Assembly (NCBI RefSeq): GCF_020707215.1
Contig: NZ_JAJFET010000010.1
Coordinates: 60,307-124,306, forward strand
Source: Sphingomonas sp. PL-96
GTDB lineage: Bacteria > Pseudomonadota > Alphaproteobacteria > Sphingomonadales > Sphingomonadaceae
Length of the DNA: 64,000 nt
Direction of reading: 5' to 3'
Shown: positions 55,834 through 64,000 of the stretch, in pieces
Position numbering within the stretch: the first letter of the stretch is position 1
Layout of the letters: each line of letters opens with the position of its first letter
Made by a program: the position numbers and the translations under genes
The notes under the pieces: model-generated
The model's input: the letters and a program-made list of their open reading frames with translations, nothing else
The model's database searches: none
Told to the model about the DNA's origin: nothing

Positions 55834-55950
55834 TCCGTTTGCCTCGAGTAGCCGTCGAGCTTGTCGAGACGGCGTATCGAGAGGGCGGTTGCGGTGGCTC
55901 TCTCGATACGGGCTCTCGACAAGCTCGACGGCTACTCGAGGCAAACGGGA
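55834..55950. repeat. Palindromic intergenic repeat, family A copy 3
   Basis: The best preserved palindrome of the family. The left arm reads CCGTTTGCCTCGAGTAGCCG and the right arm ends CTACTCGAGGCAAACGG, with about 50 bp per arm and few mismatches. It lies between ynfA and tRNA-Gly. Confidence 0.9.
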
Positions 55951-56045
55951 TTGGGGTGGGAAGGAGGCGTTCTTCCCGGTGTGGATTGAGCTGTCGTCCC
56001 CGCTCTTGCGTCCTCGAGCCAGCGCGGCTACCTCAGCGCCAGCGG

Positions 56046-56119
56046 GCGGGTATAGCACAATGGTAGTGCAGCAGCCTTCCAAGCTGAATACACGGGTTCG
56101 ATTCCCGTTACCCGCTCCA
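56046..56119 (+). tRNA. tRNA-Gly (TCC)
   Basis: Cloverleaf with acceptor GCGGGTA/TACCCGC, D arm GCACAATGGTAGTGC and anticodon stem-loop CAGCCTTCCAAGCTG with anticodon TCC. The T arm GGGTTCGATTCCC is regular, the discriminator is T and CCA is encoded. 74 nt. It lies about 75 bp upstream of hisS. Confidence 0.97.
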
Positions 56120-56195
56120 CCTCTTTTCCGCTCCGCACGCTTCGGCGCCGCCGCGCGATTGCGGCCGCTGCGGACCAGCCCTAGAGAGCGCCGCC

Positions 56196-57422
56196 ATGGC
56201 CCGCATCGAAACGCCCCGCCCCATTCGTGGCACCCAGGACATCTTTGGCGAAGACCAGCGCCGCTTCGGCCGCGTGGTCGACGCGTTCGAGCGCATCCGC
56301 CGGCTCTATTGCTTCGGCCGGGTCGAGCTGCCCGTGTTCGAATCGACCGCCGTGTTCGCACGCTCGCTGGGCGAGACCACCGACGTCGTCTCCAAGGAGA
56401 TGTACAGCTTCGAGGATCGGGGTGGTGATTCGCTCACCCTGCGCCCGGAGTTCACCGCCGGCATCGCCCGCGCCTATCTGACCGACGGCTGGCAGCAGTT
56501 CGCCCCGCTGAAGATCGCGACCCACGGCCCGGTGTTCCGCTACGAGCGGCCGCAAAAGGGGCGCTATCGCCAGTTCCACCAGGTCGATGCCGAAGTGATC
56601 GGTGCGGCTGAGCCCGGCGCCGATGTCGAGCTGCTCGCCTTCGCCGACCAGCTGCTGCATGAGCTCGGCATCGCCGACGGCGTCACGCTGCAGCTCAACA
56701 CGCTGGGTGATGCGGACACCCGCGACGCCTGGCGCGCGGCGCTGGTCGCGCACTTCGAGGCGCACCGGGACTCGCTGAGCGAGGACAGCCTCGCACGGCT
56801 CGACAAGAACCCCTTGCGCATCCTCGATTCCAAGGACCCGCGTGATCGTCCGATCGCGGACGGGGCGCCGGGGATCGACGACTATCTGACGGCCGAAGCC
56901 AGCGACTTCTTTGCCGCGGTGACCTCCGGCCTGGATGCCGCTGGCGTGCGGTGGACGCGCAACGACCGGCTGGTGCGCGGGCTCGACTATTACCGCCACA
57001 CCGCCTTCGAGTTCGTGACCGACCGGCTTGGCGCGCAGGGCACGGTGCTGGCCGGCGGCCGCTACGACGGGCTGATCGGCTCGCTCGGCGGTCCCGAGAC
57101 GCGGGGCGTGGGCTGGGCGGCTGGGATCGAGCGGCTCGCAATGCTGCTGGACGGTGCGCCGGCGCCCCAGCTGGATGTCGCAGTCGTGGTCGAGGACGAG
57201 CGCGCGCTGGCACAGGGCGTCGCCACCGTGGCGCGGCTCCGCAAGGCGGGGCTGGTCGCCGACCTCGTCGCCACCGGATCGCCGCGCAAGCGGTACGACA
57301 AGGCGCTGAAGCTGGAGCCCGCCGAAACGGTGTCGCTGCGCTTCGACGGTGACTCACCCGCGTCTGCTTTCCGCACGCTGCGCGGTGAGCCGCGCGCGGA
57401 GCAGGTGCTGCACCAGGCATGA
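56196..57422 (+). CDS. hisS: Histidyl-tRNA synthetase
   Basis: Class II aminoacyl-tRNA synthetase charging tRNA-His. The 408-residue product has motif 1 around [27 protein letters not shown], motif 2 [26 protein letters not shown] and the histidine-binding [14 protein letters not shown]. The motif 3 GGGRYDGL-like stretch is [14 protein letters not shown]. The anticodon-binding domain at the C-terminus (from residue about 325) is slightly short. The stop overlaps prfA by 4 nt. Confidence 0.96.
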   Translation: MARIETPRPIRGTQDIFGEDQRRFGRVVDAFERIRRLYCFGRVELPVFESTAVFARSLGETTDVVSKEMYSFEDRGGDSLTLRPEFTAGIARAYLTDGWQQFAPLKIATHGPVFRYERPQKGRYRQFHQVDAEVIGAAEPGADVELLAFADQLLHELGIADGVTLQLNTLGDADTRDAWRAALVAHFEAHRDSLSEDSLARLDKNPLRILDSKDPRDRPIADGAPGIDDYLTAEASDFFAAVTSGLDAAGVRWTRNDRLVRGLDYYRHTAFEFVTDRLGAQGTVLAGGRYDGLIGSLGGPETRGVGWAAGIERLAMLLDGAPAPQLDVAVVVEDERALAQGVATVARLRKAGLVADLVATGSPRKRYDKALKLEPAETVSLRFDGDSPASAFRTLRGEPRAEQVLHQA

Positions 57423-58495
57423 CCGCCATTTCCCCGGATCGCATCGCGCAGATCGAGGCGCGCCGCGACGAACTCCAGGCGTTGATGGCCACTGGCGAGC
57501 TGCCGGGTGACCGCTTCGTGGCAGTGTCCAAGGAATATGCCGAGCTGGAGCCCGTCGCCGAGGCTGCGGGCGCGGTGCGGCGGCTGCGCGCCGAAGCCGA
57601 ATCGCTGGAGGACATGAGCCAGGACGGCGACGAGGAACTGCGCCGCATGGCCGCCGAGGAGCTGCACGAGAATCGTGAGCGGCTGGCGGCGGCGGAACGC
57701 GCGCTGGCGCTGGCGCTGTTGCCGCGCGATGCCGCCGACGAACGCCCGGCGATGCTGGAAATCCGCGCCGGCACGGGTGGCGACGAGGCGGCGCTGTTCG
57801 CAGGCGACCTGTTCCGCATGTATCAGCGCTATGCCGACCACCGCGGCTGGCGGGTCGAGATGATTTCGGCAAGCGTCTCGGACGCAGGCGGCTTCAAGGA
57901 AGTCGTCGCCTCGGTCACCGGCCAGGGCGTGTTCGCGCGGCTGAAGTTCGAAAGCGGCGTTCACCGCGTCCAGCGTGTGCCGGTGACGGAAAGCGGCGGC
58001 CGCATCCACACCTCTGCCGCGACGGTCGCGGTGCTGCCGGAGGCCGAGGAAGTCGACGTGCAGATCGACGACAAGGACCTGCGGATCGACGTCTATCGCT
58101 CGTCCGGCCCGGGCGGCCAGTCGGTCAACACGACCGACTCCGCCGTGCGCATCACCCACCTGCCGACCGGGCTGGTGGTGATCCAGCAGGACGAAAAGTC
58201 GCAGCACAAGAACAAGGCCAAGGCGCTCAAGGTCCTGCGCACCCGCCTGTACGAGGCGGAGCGCGAGCGGCTGGCGTCCGAACGCTCCGGCACGCGCAAG
58301 GCGATGGTGGGTTCGGGTGACCGGTCCGAGCGCATCCGCACCTACAACTTCCCGCAAGGGCGCGTGACCGACCACCGCATCAACCTGACGCTCCACCGCC
58401 TGCCCGAGATCCTGGAAGGCGAGATGGAGGAACTGATCGGCGCGCTGATCGCGGAGGACGAGGCCGAGCGGCTGGCCACATTGGACGCGGCGTGA
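57419..58495 (+). CDS. prfA: Peptide chain release factor 1
   Basis: Recognises UAA and UAG and triggers peptide release. The 358-residue product has the PVT tripeptide (about residue 190 in [10 protein letters not shown]) that reads stop codons and the catalytic GGQ at 232-234 ([11 protein letters not shown]). The N-terminal helical domain has the usual acidic patch. It starts at ATG 57419 in the hisS stop and its stop overlaps prmC. The GGQ glutamine is methylated by PrmC from the next gene. Confidence 0.97.
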   Translation: MTAISPDRIAQIEARRDELQALMATGELPGDRFVAVSKEYAELEPVAEAAGAVRRLRAEAESLEDMSQDGDEELRRMAAEELHENRERLAAAERALALALLPRDAADERPAMLEIRAGTGGDEAALFAGDLFRMYQRYADHRGWRVEMISASVSDAGGFKEVVASVTGQGVFARLKFESGVHRVQRVPVTESGGRIHTSAATVAVLPEAEEVDVQIDDKDLRIDVYRSSGPGGQSVNTTDSAVRITHLPTGLVVIQQDEKSQHKNKAKALKVLRTRLYEAERERLASERSGTRKAMVGSGDRSERIRTYNFPQGRVTDHRINLTLHRLPEILEGEMEELIGALIAEDEAERLATLDAA

Positions 58496-59316
58496 CACCC
58501 GCCACCGCGGGCGCGGCGGTCCGCGAGGCGGCGCAGCGGATCGCTGCCGTCTCCGACACAGCCCGGCTCGATGCCGAACTGCTGATGGCGCATGCCATGG
58601 GCGTGGAGCGCAACCTACTGCTGCTCGGGCGGATGGACGATCCGGTGCCGGCCGGCTTTGCCGCGCTGGTCGAAGCACGGCTCGCGCATACGCCGGTCGC
58701 CTATCTGACCGGCAGCCGCGCCTTCTGGACCGTCGAGCTGGAGGTTGGCCCGGGTGCGCTGGTGCCCCGTGCCGACAGCGAGACGCTGATCGAGGCGGCG
58801 GTCGCGCATTTCGCCGATCGCGCGCCTGCGAGCGTGCTCGACTTGGGGACGGGACCGGGCACGCTGCTGCTTGCGGTGCTCGACCATTGGCCGGAGGCAA
58901 ATGGGCTGGGGATCGACCGCTCGCCCGAGGCGCTGGCCTATGCGCGGCGCAATGCCGAGCGGCTCGGGGTGGCATCGCGGGCGCGCTTTGCGCTGGGCGA
59001 CTGGGCCGCGGGGGTGGACGCGCGCTTCGACCTGGTGCTCGCCAACCCGCCCTATATCGGCACTGGTGAGCAATTGCCGCACGAGGTGGCCGGGCATGAA
59101 CCGGCCGGAGCGCTGTTTGCGGGGGCGGACGGCCTCGACGCGTATCGCCTGCTCGCGCCCCAGCTTGCGCGGCTGATCGCGCCAGGCGGGATCGCGGCGG
59201 TGGAGATCGGATCGACCCAGGCGGAGGCGGTGTCGGCGCTGCTGCAGGACCAGGGACTTTCGACCCGTGTCGAGGCGGACCTGGGCGGGCGTCCGCGCGC
59301 GGTGATTGCCGGTTGA
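58492..59316 (+). CDS. prmC: Peptide chain release factor N5-glutamine methyltransferase
   Basis: SAM-dependent enzyme methylating the GGQ glutamine of release factors. The 274-residue product starts at a GTG in the prfA stop. It has the N-terminal helical domain, SAM motif [16 protein letters not shown] and the catalytic NPPY at 185-188 in VLANPPYIG. Placed directly after its substrate gene prfA with a 4-nt overlap, it is translationally coupled. Confidence 0.95.
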   Translation: MTPATAGAAVREAAQRIAAVSDTARLDAELLMAHAMGVERNLLLLGRMDDPVPAGFAALVEARLAHTPVAYLTGSRAFWTVELEVGPGALVPRADSETLIEAAVAHFADRAPASVLDLGTGPGTLLLAVLDHWPEANGLGIDRSPEALAYARRNAERLGVASRARFALGDWAAGVDARFDLVLANPPYIGTGEQLPHEVAGHEPAGALFAGADGLDAYRLLAPQLARLIAPGGIAAVEIGSTQAEAVSALLQDQGLSTRVEADLGGRPRAVIAG

Positions 59317-59559
59317 TTCCGGCGGCCGCACCCCCATATTTCCCCTTGGAGAACGCCCGGGCAGCCGCTAAGACCGGCGCGGGGCAAGCCACCTTTTACC
59401 AGAAACAGGTGAGTTCGGGGTTCTGCCCCCTCCAGCGTCATGCGCGCCACTGTGGTCCGGTGGCCATGGCAGACGGGGTCGTGCAGTGGCACGGCCTCGC
59501 GACAGGCAGCATCCGGGATCGACAGGATCGACGGACAGTTTGAACGGGACACAGACACG

Positions 59560-60393
59560 TTGATAAACAACCGGCAAGTCGGCCGCCGTCGCGGTCGTGG
59601 TGGGCAGCGTCCTCAAGGTGGGGGCAACCCCGGCCGTTCGGATAACGGCAATCGCATCGACAGTCGCGCACGGGGCAATGCCGCGCAGCTGCTGGAAAAG
59701 TACCGGAATCTTGCGCGCGATGCGCAGATGCAGGGCGACCGCGTGAACTCGGAATATTATTTCCAGTTCGCCGATCACTATTTCCGCGTGCTCAACGACA
59801 ACAAGGCTCGGGTCGAAGAGAACCAGCGCCAGCGCGGGGACTTCGGCTCCGAGGACGATGGCGAGGAGTTCGAGTTCGACGGCGAGAACGGCGGCAGCGA
59901 GCGTCCGCAGCGGGAGGAACGCGCCCAGCGCGAGGATCGTCCGCGTCGCGAAGAGCGTGTCCAGCGTGAGGATCGCCCGCAGCGGGACGACCGTCCCCAG
60001 CGCGAAGAGCGTGCCCAGCGCGAAGACCGCCCCCAGCGGGACGCACGTCCGCGTAGCGAGCGCGCACCCCGTGGCGAGCGCCCGGCGGTTCAACAGACCG
60101 AGGTCGATGGCGCCCCGGTCGAGCAGGCAGAGCCCGTCCAGGCCGCCGTCGCCAACGACATCGAGGCAACCCCGGCCGAGGGCGAGGTGCGCGCACCCCG
60201 CACGCGCCGCCGCGTGCTGCGTCGCGATGCCGAACCGCAGCCGGCCGAAGCCGCATCAGCTGGCGAGACCCATGGGATCGAAGCCGATCGGCTGCCGCCG
60301 GCGCTCAGCCCGGCCGAAGGCGATGGCGAGGAGCGTCCGCGCCGCCGCCGCCGGGTCCGCACCGACGACGAGGTGATGCCGCCGGCCGCCTGA
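59560..60393 (+). CDS. DUF4167 domain protein with Arg/Gln/Asp repeat tail
   Basis: Likely cytoplasmic, nucleic-acid-associated protein of 277 residues. The N-terminus (INNRQVGRRRGRGGQRPQGG) is an RGG-like basic region. A helical core (residues about 36-90, RGNAAQLLEKYRNLARDAQM and EYYFQFADHYFRVLNDNKAR) matches DUF4167. Residues 115-175 are a low-complexity repeat of units like QREERAQREDRP. It commonly follows prmC in alphaproteobacteria. The start TTG at 59560 is chosen because family members begin INNRQ and no ATG or GTG fits. The tail ends with a second Arg cluster (PRRRRRVRTDD). Function not established. Confidence 0.85.
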   Translation: MINNRQVGRRRGRGGQRPQGGGNPGRSDNGNRIDSRARGNAAQLLEKYRNLARDAQMQGDRVNSEYYFQFADHYFRVLNDNKARVEENQRQRGDFGSEDDGEEFEFDGENGGSERPQREERAQREDRPRREERVQREDRPQRDDRPQREERAQREDRPQRDARPRSERAPRGERPAVQQTEVDGAPVEQAEPVQAAVANDIEATPAEGEVRAPRTRRRVLRRDAEPQPAEAASAGETHGIEADRLPPALSPAEGDGEERPRRRRRVRTDDEVMPPAA

Positions 60394-60413
60394 GGCCGAC
60401 CGCAGCGTCCGAC

Positions 60414-60453
60414 AAGAAGGGCCGGTACCGCAGCAGCGGTGCCGGCCCTTCTT
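60414..60453. terminator. Strong hairpin terminator after DUF4167 gene
   Basis: Two 18-base arms starting AAGAAGGGCCGG pair with one G-U wobble around a 4-nt loop AGCA. The arms end in CCGGCCCTTCTT. The A/T-containing ends on both strands suggest bidirectional termination between the convergent DUF4167 and membrane-protein genes. Confidence 0.85.
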
Positions 60454-60482
60454 GCGTTGGGTGGCGGCCGTCTCCCTTGCCC

Positions 60483-60562
60483 CCGGTCGTTTCGAGAAGC
60501 CGGCCGCGGCTCTCTCGACACGGGCTCTCGACACGCTCGATCCCTGCTCGAGACGAACGGGG
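60483..60562. repeat. Palindromic intergenic repeat, family A copy 4 (truncated)
   Basis: One full arm (ending CAGGGATCGAG, CTCGAGACGAACGG when read) and a shortened partner arm. It is the inverse orientation of copy 2. A further arm-like fragment (GTCGAGAGAGCCGCAACCG) follows at 60571-60589. Confidence 0.75.
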
Positions 60563-60603
60563 CCTGTGCGTCGAGAGAGCCGCAACCGCCGCTCGGGACC
60601 GCG

Positions 60604-60927
60604 TCAGGGCAGGGCGTCCGGATCCTCATCCGTGGGGTGGTCCCGCTGGGCGAACCGGTCGACCGCATCGTCATGGCCGGTGCCCGAGCTCAAGAAGATC
60701 AGCCCCATCAGGACCGCCGCCATCAGCACCGACAGGCCAACGCCCAGCGCCGTCGCGATCGCCATGTGGATCGCCAGCGGCCCCACGAGCCACCATAGCA
60801 GCGCGACCGCCGCCACGGCGGCAAGCGCCGCGACTCCCGTCATCCACCACAGCAACCGCCGGAAGCGCGCCCATGCGAAACGCGCATAGGTCGGATCGTC
60901 CAGCGGATCGCGGTCGTGCTGCGGCAT
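60604..60927 (-). CDS. Small hypothetical membrane protein
   Basis: Product of 107 residues with two hydrophobic helices (WWMTGVAALAAVAAVALLWWL and IHMAIATALGVGLSVLMAAVLMGLIFL). It has an acidic C-terminal tail ending DEDPDALP. The N-terminus is charged (MPQHDRDPLDDPTYARFAWARFRR). No family is recognised. The start at 60927 was chosen, and an ATG at 60951 would add eight residues. It is convergent with the DUF4167 gene across a terminator and repeat, and divergent from the CBS gene. Confidence 0.75.
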   Translation of the reverse strand: MPQHDRDPLDDPTYARFAWARFRRLLWWMTGVAALAAVAAVALLWWLVGPLAIHMAIATALGVGLSVLMAAVLMGLIFLSSGTGHDDAVDRFAQRDHPTDEDPDALP

Positions 60928-60997
60928 GGTCTTGCAATCCCACGCAAACATGGGATGCTCAACCCATGGCGCCGGCAGACGGCCGAAGGAGAGTGCG

Positions 60998-61423
60998 ATG
61001 ACGATCGCGGTGATCCTGAACAGCAAGGGCAATGACGTGGTCACGATCCAGGCCTCGGCAAGCATGGGCGACGCCGTCCACTTGCTTGCGGAACGACGGA
61101 TTGGCGCCGTGCCGGTGCTCGACGGCGACTCGATCCTGGGCGTGTTTTCCGAACGCGACGTGATCGGATGCCTCCACCATGGCGGCGCCGCGACGCTCGA
61201 GCGCCCGGTCACCTCCGCCATGACTGCGCCCGTCGTTACCGTCTCGCCGGACGAGCCGGTGCTGGCCGCCCTGTCGCTGATGACCCAGCGCCGCATCCGC
61301 CACCTGCCCGTGGTGGACGCCGGGCGGCTGGTCGGGCTGGTGTCGATCGGCGACCTGGTGAAGCACCGCATCGATCGCATCGAGGCCGAGGCGCAGGCGA
61401 TGCGTGCCTATATCAACAGCTGA
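60998..61423 (+). CDS. CBS domain pair protein
   Basis: Cytoplasmic protein of 141 residues consisting only of two CBS domains (DVVTIQASASMGDAVHLLAERRIGAVPVLDGDSILGVFSERDV and PVVTVSPDEPVLAALSLMTQRRIRHLPVVDAGRLVGLVSIGDLVKHRI). Such stand-alone proteins bind adenine nucleotides and regulate partner proteins, but no partner is evident here. GAAGGAGAG precedes the ATG correctly. Confidence 0.9.
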   Translation: MTIAVILNSKGNDVVTIQASASMGDAVHLLAERRIGAVPVLDGDSILGVFSERDVIGCLHHGGAATLERPVTSAMTAPVVTVSPDEPVLAALSLMTQRRIRHLPVVDAGRLVGLVSIGDLVKHRIDRIEAEAQAMRAYINS

Positions 61424-61502
61424 CGCGCGGCTTGTCCCGGTGCAGGGCGGGGCACCTGTGCCGAGCGGTTGACTTTCGGCGCCGCGGCGGGCGTTTGGCG
61501 CC

Positions 61503-62429
61503 ATGATTTCCTTTGCGGACCGCCTGACATGGCATGCCAAGCGCCTGCGCCACCGCCGTGTCGCCGCACGGGTGCTCGCGACTCCGCCGATCCGGCAGGT
61601 CGACGACGGCGTCGTGCTGCTGTCGATGGTGGGAAGCGCGGTGGTGCTGCCGGCTCTGGTCGCGATCAAGTCGCTCCATGCGCAACTCGGCCGCGGCCGG
61701 GTGGCGCTGCTCGACGACGGGAGCCTCACCCCGGCCGATCGCGCGACCTTTGCGCATCATCTCGGCAATCCGGCGATCACCCACATCCGCGACGTCGACC
61801 TCGGCGCGGCACCGCCAGGTGGGACGTGGGAGCGGCTGCTCCACCTGCTTGACCTGCGCCGCGACCAATATGTCATCCAGGTCGATTCCGACACGGTGAC
61901 GCTGGGCGCGCTGCCTGAGGTCGAGCAGGCGATCGACGCCGGGCGCGACTTCACCCTGCGCGGCGAGGCGGAAGCGGCGTTGGTGGAGGTGGAGGCGCTG
62001 CGCGACCGCTATCGCGGATCCGATCCCCGGCGGCCCGGGCTCCACGTCCAGGACGCGGCCGAGGAGGCGATGGGGCAGGTGGCGATCGCGGGCGGGGCGC
62101 TTCGGCGCTACGCGCGCGGCTGCTCGGGCTTCGCCGGCTTCGCGCCGGGCGGGCCGGGGCGCACACTCGCCGAGGGTTTTTCGCTCGAGATGGACCGGCT
62201 GATCGGGCGCGAACGCTGGTCGCGCTGGGGAAGCGAGCAGGTGACGTCCAACCTGGTGGTCGCCAACGGCAGCGACCCGCTGCTGCTGCCTTACGACCGC
62301 TACTGCAACTTCGAGGACCGGCCGCTGCCCGCTGACATGCGCTTCGTCCACTTCATCGGCACCTGCCGCTTCCACGGCAGCGCCTATCGCGACGCGACCC
62401 GCGCCAGCATCGCCGCACTGGGGCACTGA
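61503..62429 (+). CDS. Putative GT-A-fold glycosyltransferase-like protein
   Basis: Product of 308 residues, no signal peptide. The N-terminal part has a Rossmann-like pattern (VVLLSMVGSAVVLPALVAIKSLH then GRGRVALLDDGSLTPAD), and YVIQVDSDTVTLGALPEVEQAI contains a DxD-type metal motif near residues 127-129. C-terminal conserved-looking blocks are RWGSEQVTSNLVVAN and FVHFIGTCRFHGSAY. It resembles nucleotide-sugar transferases, but no subfamily is recognised, so the function is tentative. It is adjacent to a polysaccharide flippase gene, with the two stop codons only 4 bp apart, which fits a surface-glycan role. Confidence 0.6.
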   Translation: MISFADRLTWHAKRLRHRRVAARVLATPPIRQVDDGVVLLSMVGSAVVLPALVAIKSLHAQLGRGRVALLDDGSLTPADRATFAHHLGNPAITHIRDVDLGAAPPGGTWERLLHLLDLRRDQYVIQVDSDTVTLGALPEVEQAIDAGRDFTLRGEAEAALVEVEALRDRYRGSDPRRPGLHVQDAAEEAMGQVAIAGGALRRYARGCSGFAGFAPGGPGRTLAEGFSLEMDRLIGRERWSRWGSEQVTSNLVVANGSDPLLLPYDRYCNFEDRPLPADMRFVHFIGTCRFHGSAYRDATRASIAALGH

Positions 62430-62433
62430 CCGC

Positions 62434-63906
62434 TCACCCCCGCGCGCGAACCATGGCGATCGCTTCGCGGACACTTGCGGGTGCGAACAGCACCAGCGCT
62501 CCGAGGTAGGTGACCGCTCCCACCGCCACGAGCAGGCTGAGCCTCGCCACCGGCGGCAGGACCGGCAGCGCCCCGTCCGTGGCGAACACCAGCAGCGCCA
62601 TCGCGGCCGCCGCGAGCACCGGCGGCGCAATCGCGCGCAGGTAGCGCCCGGGAGGGACGCCGAGTACCGGCAGCGCCCGCGCGGCGACAATCGCCAGCAG
62701 GATCGGATGCGCCACGATCCAGGCGGCGGCGATGCCGGCAATGCCGTATCGCGCACCGACCAGGAAGGCGACCGGCAGCAGCACCGCGCCGATCGCGGTC
62801 GTCCCGGCGGTGACTCCCGGGCGCCCGGCCGCATCGATGGCCGGCTGGAACAGCGTCTGCAGCGTCCAGCACGGCATGGCGATCGCCAGCAACTGCACGA
62901 TCGGCACCGCCTCCAGCCATTTGGGGCCGAGCATCACATGAACCAGCGGCTCGGCCACCGCGGCGACGCCGAAGTAGAAGGGCATTGCCGCCAGCATCAC
63001 CAACCGCACCGCGCCGGGGAAGGCGCCGGCCATGTCCCCACCCGACTGGTGCAACCGCGCATAGGCAGAGAAGGCGACCTCGTTGAGCGGGGGCACGAAC
63101 TTGTTGGCGAACACCTGGGTCAGGAACAGCGCGGTCGTGTAGATGCCGACCTGATGGGCATCGAACCAGCGGCCGGCGATCAGCACATCGGCCTGGCTCT
63201 GCGCGAAGTTGAGCAGCCCGGATGCGGCCACCAGCCCGCCGAAGCGCGCGAGCCGCTCTGCCCCGGCAAAGCGGAAACTGGGCCACATCAGCGATCGTGC
63301 CGCGATCGTGAGCCCGATTGCGCGAGTGTAGAACAGGACTCCCGGCGCGAGCACCAGCGTCCACACACCCAGCCCGCCATAGGCGCCAACCAGCGCGGCG
63401 ATGGCGCCCGCGACCGAAGAGAGGAGGTTGACCTGCGCCTGGCGCCGGAACTCCATGGTGCGTGCCAGCAGCGCATAGGCGAGCGAAGCAAAGGGGGTGG
63501 GGAGGTACAGCAAGGCCTGCACCCGCAGCAGCTGCGCCACCATCGGCTCATGGTAATAGTCGGCCACCAGCGGCGCCGCGAGGACCTGCAGCAGCGCGAG
63601 CCCGCCGTTGAGCAGCAGCAGCATGCCGAACACCTGCGCGATCTCGCGACGGCCGACATCCGCGTGCTGGATCACGGCGTTGGCGAGGCCATAGCCGTTG
63701 AGCATGCTGAGCAGCAGCAGCACCACGCCGGTCATCGCCACCAGGCCATAGTCGGACGGCGACAGCAGCCGGATCACGACAAAAGTGGAGGTCCAGGCGA
63801 TCAGCTGCCCTAGGATCTGCGTGCCCGAACGCCACAGAATCGCCGAGCGGACTTGGCGGCGCAGCGATTCGCTTGGCTGATTCGGCGCCTGGAGCGGTGT
63901 TTCCAT
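62434..63906 (-). CDS. Polysaccharide/lipopolysaccharide flippase (Wzx/MOP family)
   Basis: Integral membrane protein of 490 residues with about 12-14 hydrophobic helices, from the multidrug/oligosaccharidyl-lipid/polysaccharide (MOP) exporter superfamily. The N-terminal block SAILWRSGTQILGQLIAWTSTFVVIRLLSPSDYGLVAMTGVVLLLLSMLNGYGLANAVIQ and RRQAQVNLLSSVAGAIAALVGAYGGLGVWTLV are typical of O-antigen/exopolysaccharide translocases. It should move lipid-linked glycans across the inner membrane. The glycan is unknown. The start at 63906 is near the window edge, with 94 bp of A/T-richer sequence beyond. Confidence 0.88.
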   Translation of the reverse strand: METPLQAPNQPSESLRRQVRSAILWRSGTQILGQLIAWTSTFVVIRLLSPSDYGLVAMTGVVLLLLSMLNGYGLANAVIQHADVGRREIAQVFGMLLLLNGGLALLQVLAAPLVADYYHEPMVAQLLRVQALLYLPTPFASLAYALLARTMEFRRQAQVNLLSSVAGAIAALVGAYGGLGVWTLVLAPGVLFYTRAIGLTIAARSLMWPSFRFAGAERLARFGGLVAASGLLNFAQSQADVLIAGRWFDAHQVGIYTTALFLTQVFANKFVPPLNEVAFSAYARLHQSGGDMAGAFPGAVRLVMLAAMPFYFGVAAVAEPLVHVMLGPKWLEAVPIVQLLAIAMPCWTLQTLFQPAIDAAGRPGVTAGTTAIGAVLLPVAFLVGARYGIAGIAAAWIVAHPILLAIVAARALPVLGVPPGRYLRAIAPPVLAAAAMALLVFATDGALPVLPPVARLSLLVAVGAVTYLGALVLFAPASVREAIAMVRARG

Positions 63907-64000
63907 GGATCAGGGGTATGCGGGACAGGGGCGACACACCAGAAAAACCGCAGAAATGCGAGACTTTTGAGCTTTTCTGTCAGATTTGTGAAAAATGGGT

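Noticed and set aside
57062..59392. Minus-strand frame across hisS, prfA and prmC
   Set aside because: Antisense to three highly conserved genes; no plausible start site or motif.

Overview
The window is a GC-rich, gene-dense chromosomal segment from an alphaproteobacterium, most probably a sphingomonad (Sphingomonas or a close relative). The evidence is the gene content (cta/cox cluster ending in thrC, the plsC-miaB-phoH-ybeY-corC-lnt-metK-trmB set, hisS-prfA-prmC-DUF4167, a MucR regulator), the many secreted peptidases, and chains of genes joined by 1-4 nt start/stop overlaps. No phage, insertion sequence, integrase, rRNA operon or CRISPR array was seen. Three tRNA genes are present: Arg-ACG, Tyr-GTA and Gly-TCC.

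Layout. 1-8405: an aa3-type cytochrome c oxidase locus on the minus strand (coxB, ctaD, then ctaB, a 44-residue CoxF-like protein, ctaG, coxC, DUF983, SURF1, thrC). It is interrupted by an oppositely oriented DUF2490 outer-membrane gene. 8564-12255: a tightly overlapping plus-strand operon pyrE-pdxJ-acpS-lepB-AI-2E family permease. 12281-18469: a peptidase group (M49-like lipoprotein, aminopeptidase N, M28 peptidase). 18660-24631: a tripartite RND efflux operon. 24682-31075: trmB, a PAP2 phosphatase, tRNA-Arg, an unknown exported protein, metK and lnt. 31228-35255: PHA-system protein, lipoprotein, PQQ-type sugar dehydrogenase and catalase. 35554-45830: corC, ybeY, phoH, a RES/Xre toxin-antitoxin pair, miaB, plsC, fur, mucR, rimI, tsaB, a RutE-like nitroreductase, nfuA and an aspartyl beta-hydroxylase-like gene. 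45984-55188: M16 peptidase, acyl-CoA ligase, gamma-glutamyltransferase, rlmB and a second M28 peptidase. 55321-64000: tRNA-Tyr, ynfA, tRNA-Gly, hisS-prfA-prmC, DUF4167, CBS protein, a putative glycosyltransferase and a polysaccharide flippase.

How the genes work together. The cox genes encode the catalytic core of a terminal oxidase plus heme A and copper assembly factors. The lnt/corC/ybeY/phoH/miaB/plsC/trmB/metK block covers envelope lipid, lipoprotein and RNA maturation. Several exported peptidases, together with gamma-glutamyltransferase and PepN, suggest a peptide-scavenging lifestyle. The RND pump, catalase, Fur and RES/Xre module are stress functions.

The most notable non-genic feature is two families of intergenic palindromic repeats of about 75-115 bp. 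Family A has copies at 25020, 38301, 55834 and 60483. Family B has copies at 32133, 35399, 39425 and 48897 and a half copy at 49071. They sit between convergent genes or at the edges of gene groups that interrupt otherwise conserved neighbourhoods. I did not find a convincing new multi-gene system. The best leads are these repeats, the DUF2490 insertion in the oxidase locus, the RES/Xre insertion, and the leader structures of metK and mucR.
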